DNA of 6,879 bases, taken from assembly GCA_947461165.1 (NCBI GenBank), contig CANHJR010000068.1:1-6879 (forward strand), given 5' to 3'. A program made the position numbers and the translations under genes. Source of the DNA: Saprospirales bacterium (GTDB lineage: Bacteria; Bacteroidota; Bacteroidia; Chitinophagales; JADJOU01). The notes under the pieces were generated by a model. The model did no database searches. It was not told the origin of the DNA and saw only the letters and a program-made list of their open reading frames with translations. Numbering within the stretch: position 1 is the first letter of the stretch; each line of letters begins with the position of its first letter. Positions 6,103-6,879 of this stretch are shown here, piece by piece.

Positions 6103-6753
6103 TTATAAATCATCAAACTCATATAACGGATCCAAATAATCCTCGTGAGTCATGTTGCATAATTCTTTGATGAGTCCATCTTCAAGACTATAAACCCAGC
6201 CATGAATTTCTGGTCCTTTTCGTTTTTTCCATGCTCTTTGAACGATACTGGTTTTGGCGAGATTCATCACTTGTTCTTCCACATTTAGTTCTATGAGCTT
6301 ATCCAATCGCTCACTAGCCTTTGTTTGATGATCTATCGTCTCGCGGTGCATTCTATAGACATCTTTTATGTTCCGAATCCACTTATTGATGAGGTCATAA
6401 TTATGTCTAGACATAGCTGCTTTGACTCCTCCGCAGCCATAATGACCACAAACGATGATGTGATTGACCTCTAGGTGATCGACAGCATATTCGAGGACCG
6501 ATAATAAATTCATATCGGTATGAATGACCATATTTGCAATATTTCTATGCACAAATATCTCGCCTGGTTGTGTCCCCGTCACTCTATCTGCTGGGACACG
6601 ACTATCGCTACAGCCGATCCAGAGAAACTCTGGTTTTTGGACTGTAGATAACCTATTAAAAAACTCCGGGTCTTGCTTGACCACTTCCGTTGCCCACTCT
6701 TTGTTGTTTTGTAATAATTTTTGGTATGATGCTTTTAATTTACTTTTTGGCAT
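6103..6753 (-). CDS. can: Beta-class carbonic anhydrase (type II-like)
   Basis: This 216-residue protein is the usual length for bacterial Can enzymes, which interconvert CO2 and bicarbonate in the cytoplasm. The zinc site is complete: Cys48, Asp50 and Arg52 in WIGCSDSRVPA, and His104 and Cys107 in GHYGCGG. The catalytic Asp50-Arg52 dyad is present. Trp45, Arg70 (FVHRNIAN) and Tyr188 (GWVYSLEDG) match Trp39, Arg64 and Tyr181 of the Haemophilus enzyme, which bind inhibitory bicarbonate. It should therefore be a type II, allosterically controlled form. The ATG at 6753 begins MPKSKLKASY, with the expected helical N-terminus. It converges with sbtA across 285 bases and follows another minus-strand gene by 37 bases, so it may be cotranscribed with that gene. 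With SbtA beside it, it would set the balance of imported bicarbonate and CO2 for carboxylases. Confidence 0.96.
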   Translation of the reverse strand: MPKSKLKASYQKLLQNNKEWATEVVKQDPEFFNRLSTVQKPEFLWIGCSDSRVPADRVTGTQPGEIFVHRNIANMVIHTDMNLLSVLEYAVDHLEVNHIIVCGHYGCGGVKAAMSRHNYDLINKWIRNIKDVYRMHRETIDHQTKASERLDKLIELNVEEQVMNLAKTSIVQRAWKKRKGPEIHGWVYSLEDGLIKELCNMTHEDYLDPLYEFDDL

Positions 6754-6790
6754 GATTGATTATTTTTATTTTGTAGATGTAACTTGTATT

Positions 6791-6879
6791 TCAATTGGTA
6801 ATAGCATAGATATCCTTAAATCCTTTCAATTCACAACTGATCTCTTTTAGAGGCGCTTTGATATCTTTAAATTCTTTGA
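6791..6879 (-). CDS. 3' end of an unidentified gene
   Basis: On the minus strand a frame enters from the window edge and ends at TGA 6793-6791, after 28 visible codons (KEFKDIKAPLKEI... to YAITN). It lies 37 bases upstream of the carbonic anhydrase start, in the same direction. The text is lysine-rich and hydrophilic and contains KEFKDI and KGFKDI 17 residues apart. In Bacteroidota a SulP-type anion transporter often precedes such a carbonic anhydrase, but nothing in this fragment identifies one. A second frame closing at 6849-6847 is also possible but shorter. The call rests on the open frame and the in-frame repeat only. Confidence 0.42.
   Translation of the reverse strand, partial: KEFKDIKAPLKEISCELKGFKDIYAITN
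6809..6877 (-). repeat. Imperfect 18-bp direct repeat, period 51
   Basis: Two 18-base units at 6809-6826 and 6860-6877 match at 16 of 18 positions. The period of 51 bases keeps the reading frame of the partial gene, so the protein carries KEFKDI and KGFKDI 17 residues apart. Only two copies are visible because the window ends in the second. Confidence 0.5.

Noticed and set aside
6524..6850. Plus-strand open frame of 108 codons
   Set aside because: It lies mostly antisense to the well-supported carbonic anhydrase, and its sequence has no recognisable domain; it is a shadow frame.

Overview
The window looks like a chromosomal segment of a Bacteroidota bacterium, and I cannot place it below phylum. 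The sequence is AT-rich, and start codons sit in A-rich contexts without clear Shine-Dalgarno sites. One promoter matches the Bacteroidota pattern TTG-N17-TAnnTTTG. A DUF2490-type outer membrane protein and a short MscS-like channel are also typical of the phylum. No rRNA, tRNA, CRISPR array, insertion sequence or phage gene was seen.

Left part, minus strand (1-2117): a CbbR/CmpR-like LysR regulator, then a short MscS-family channel, then a DUF2490 protein. The DUF2490 gene overlaps the mscS stop codon by four bases and runs off the window.

Central part, plus strand (2208-5817): four tightly spaced genes that look like one operon, transcribed divergently from the LysR gene. They encode a Thermus/Rickettsia-type isocitrate dehydrogenase with the extra C-terminal domain, an 82-residue helical protein of unknown function, a DUF6671-type protein with a double zinc-ribbon tail, and an SbtA-family sodium-dependent bicarbonate permease. 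Gaps are 23, 40 and 31 bases.

Right part, minus strand (6103-6879): a complete beta-class carbonic anhydrase with the residues of the bicarbonate-inhibited type II form, convergent with sbtA. Behind it lies the 3' end of an unidentified gene.

Taken together, the window is an inorganic-carbon locus. Bicarbonate import (SbtA), CO2/bicarbonate interconversion (carbonic anhydrase) and a CO2-releasing or CO2-fixing TCA enzyme (isocitrate dehydrogenase) sit beside a regulator of the type that controls carbon fixation and bicarbonate uptake elsewhere. No RuBisCO, carboxysome gene or SbtB is present. The least described part is the link between the DUF6671 zinc-ribbon protein, the 82-residue protein and SbtA. 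These two proteins occupy the place where a dedicated SbtA partner might be expected.
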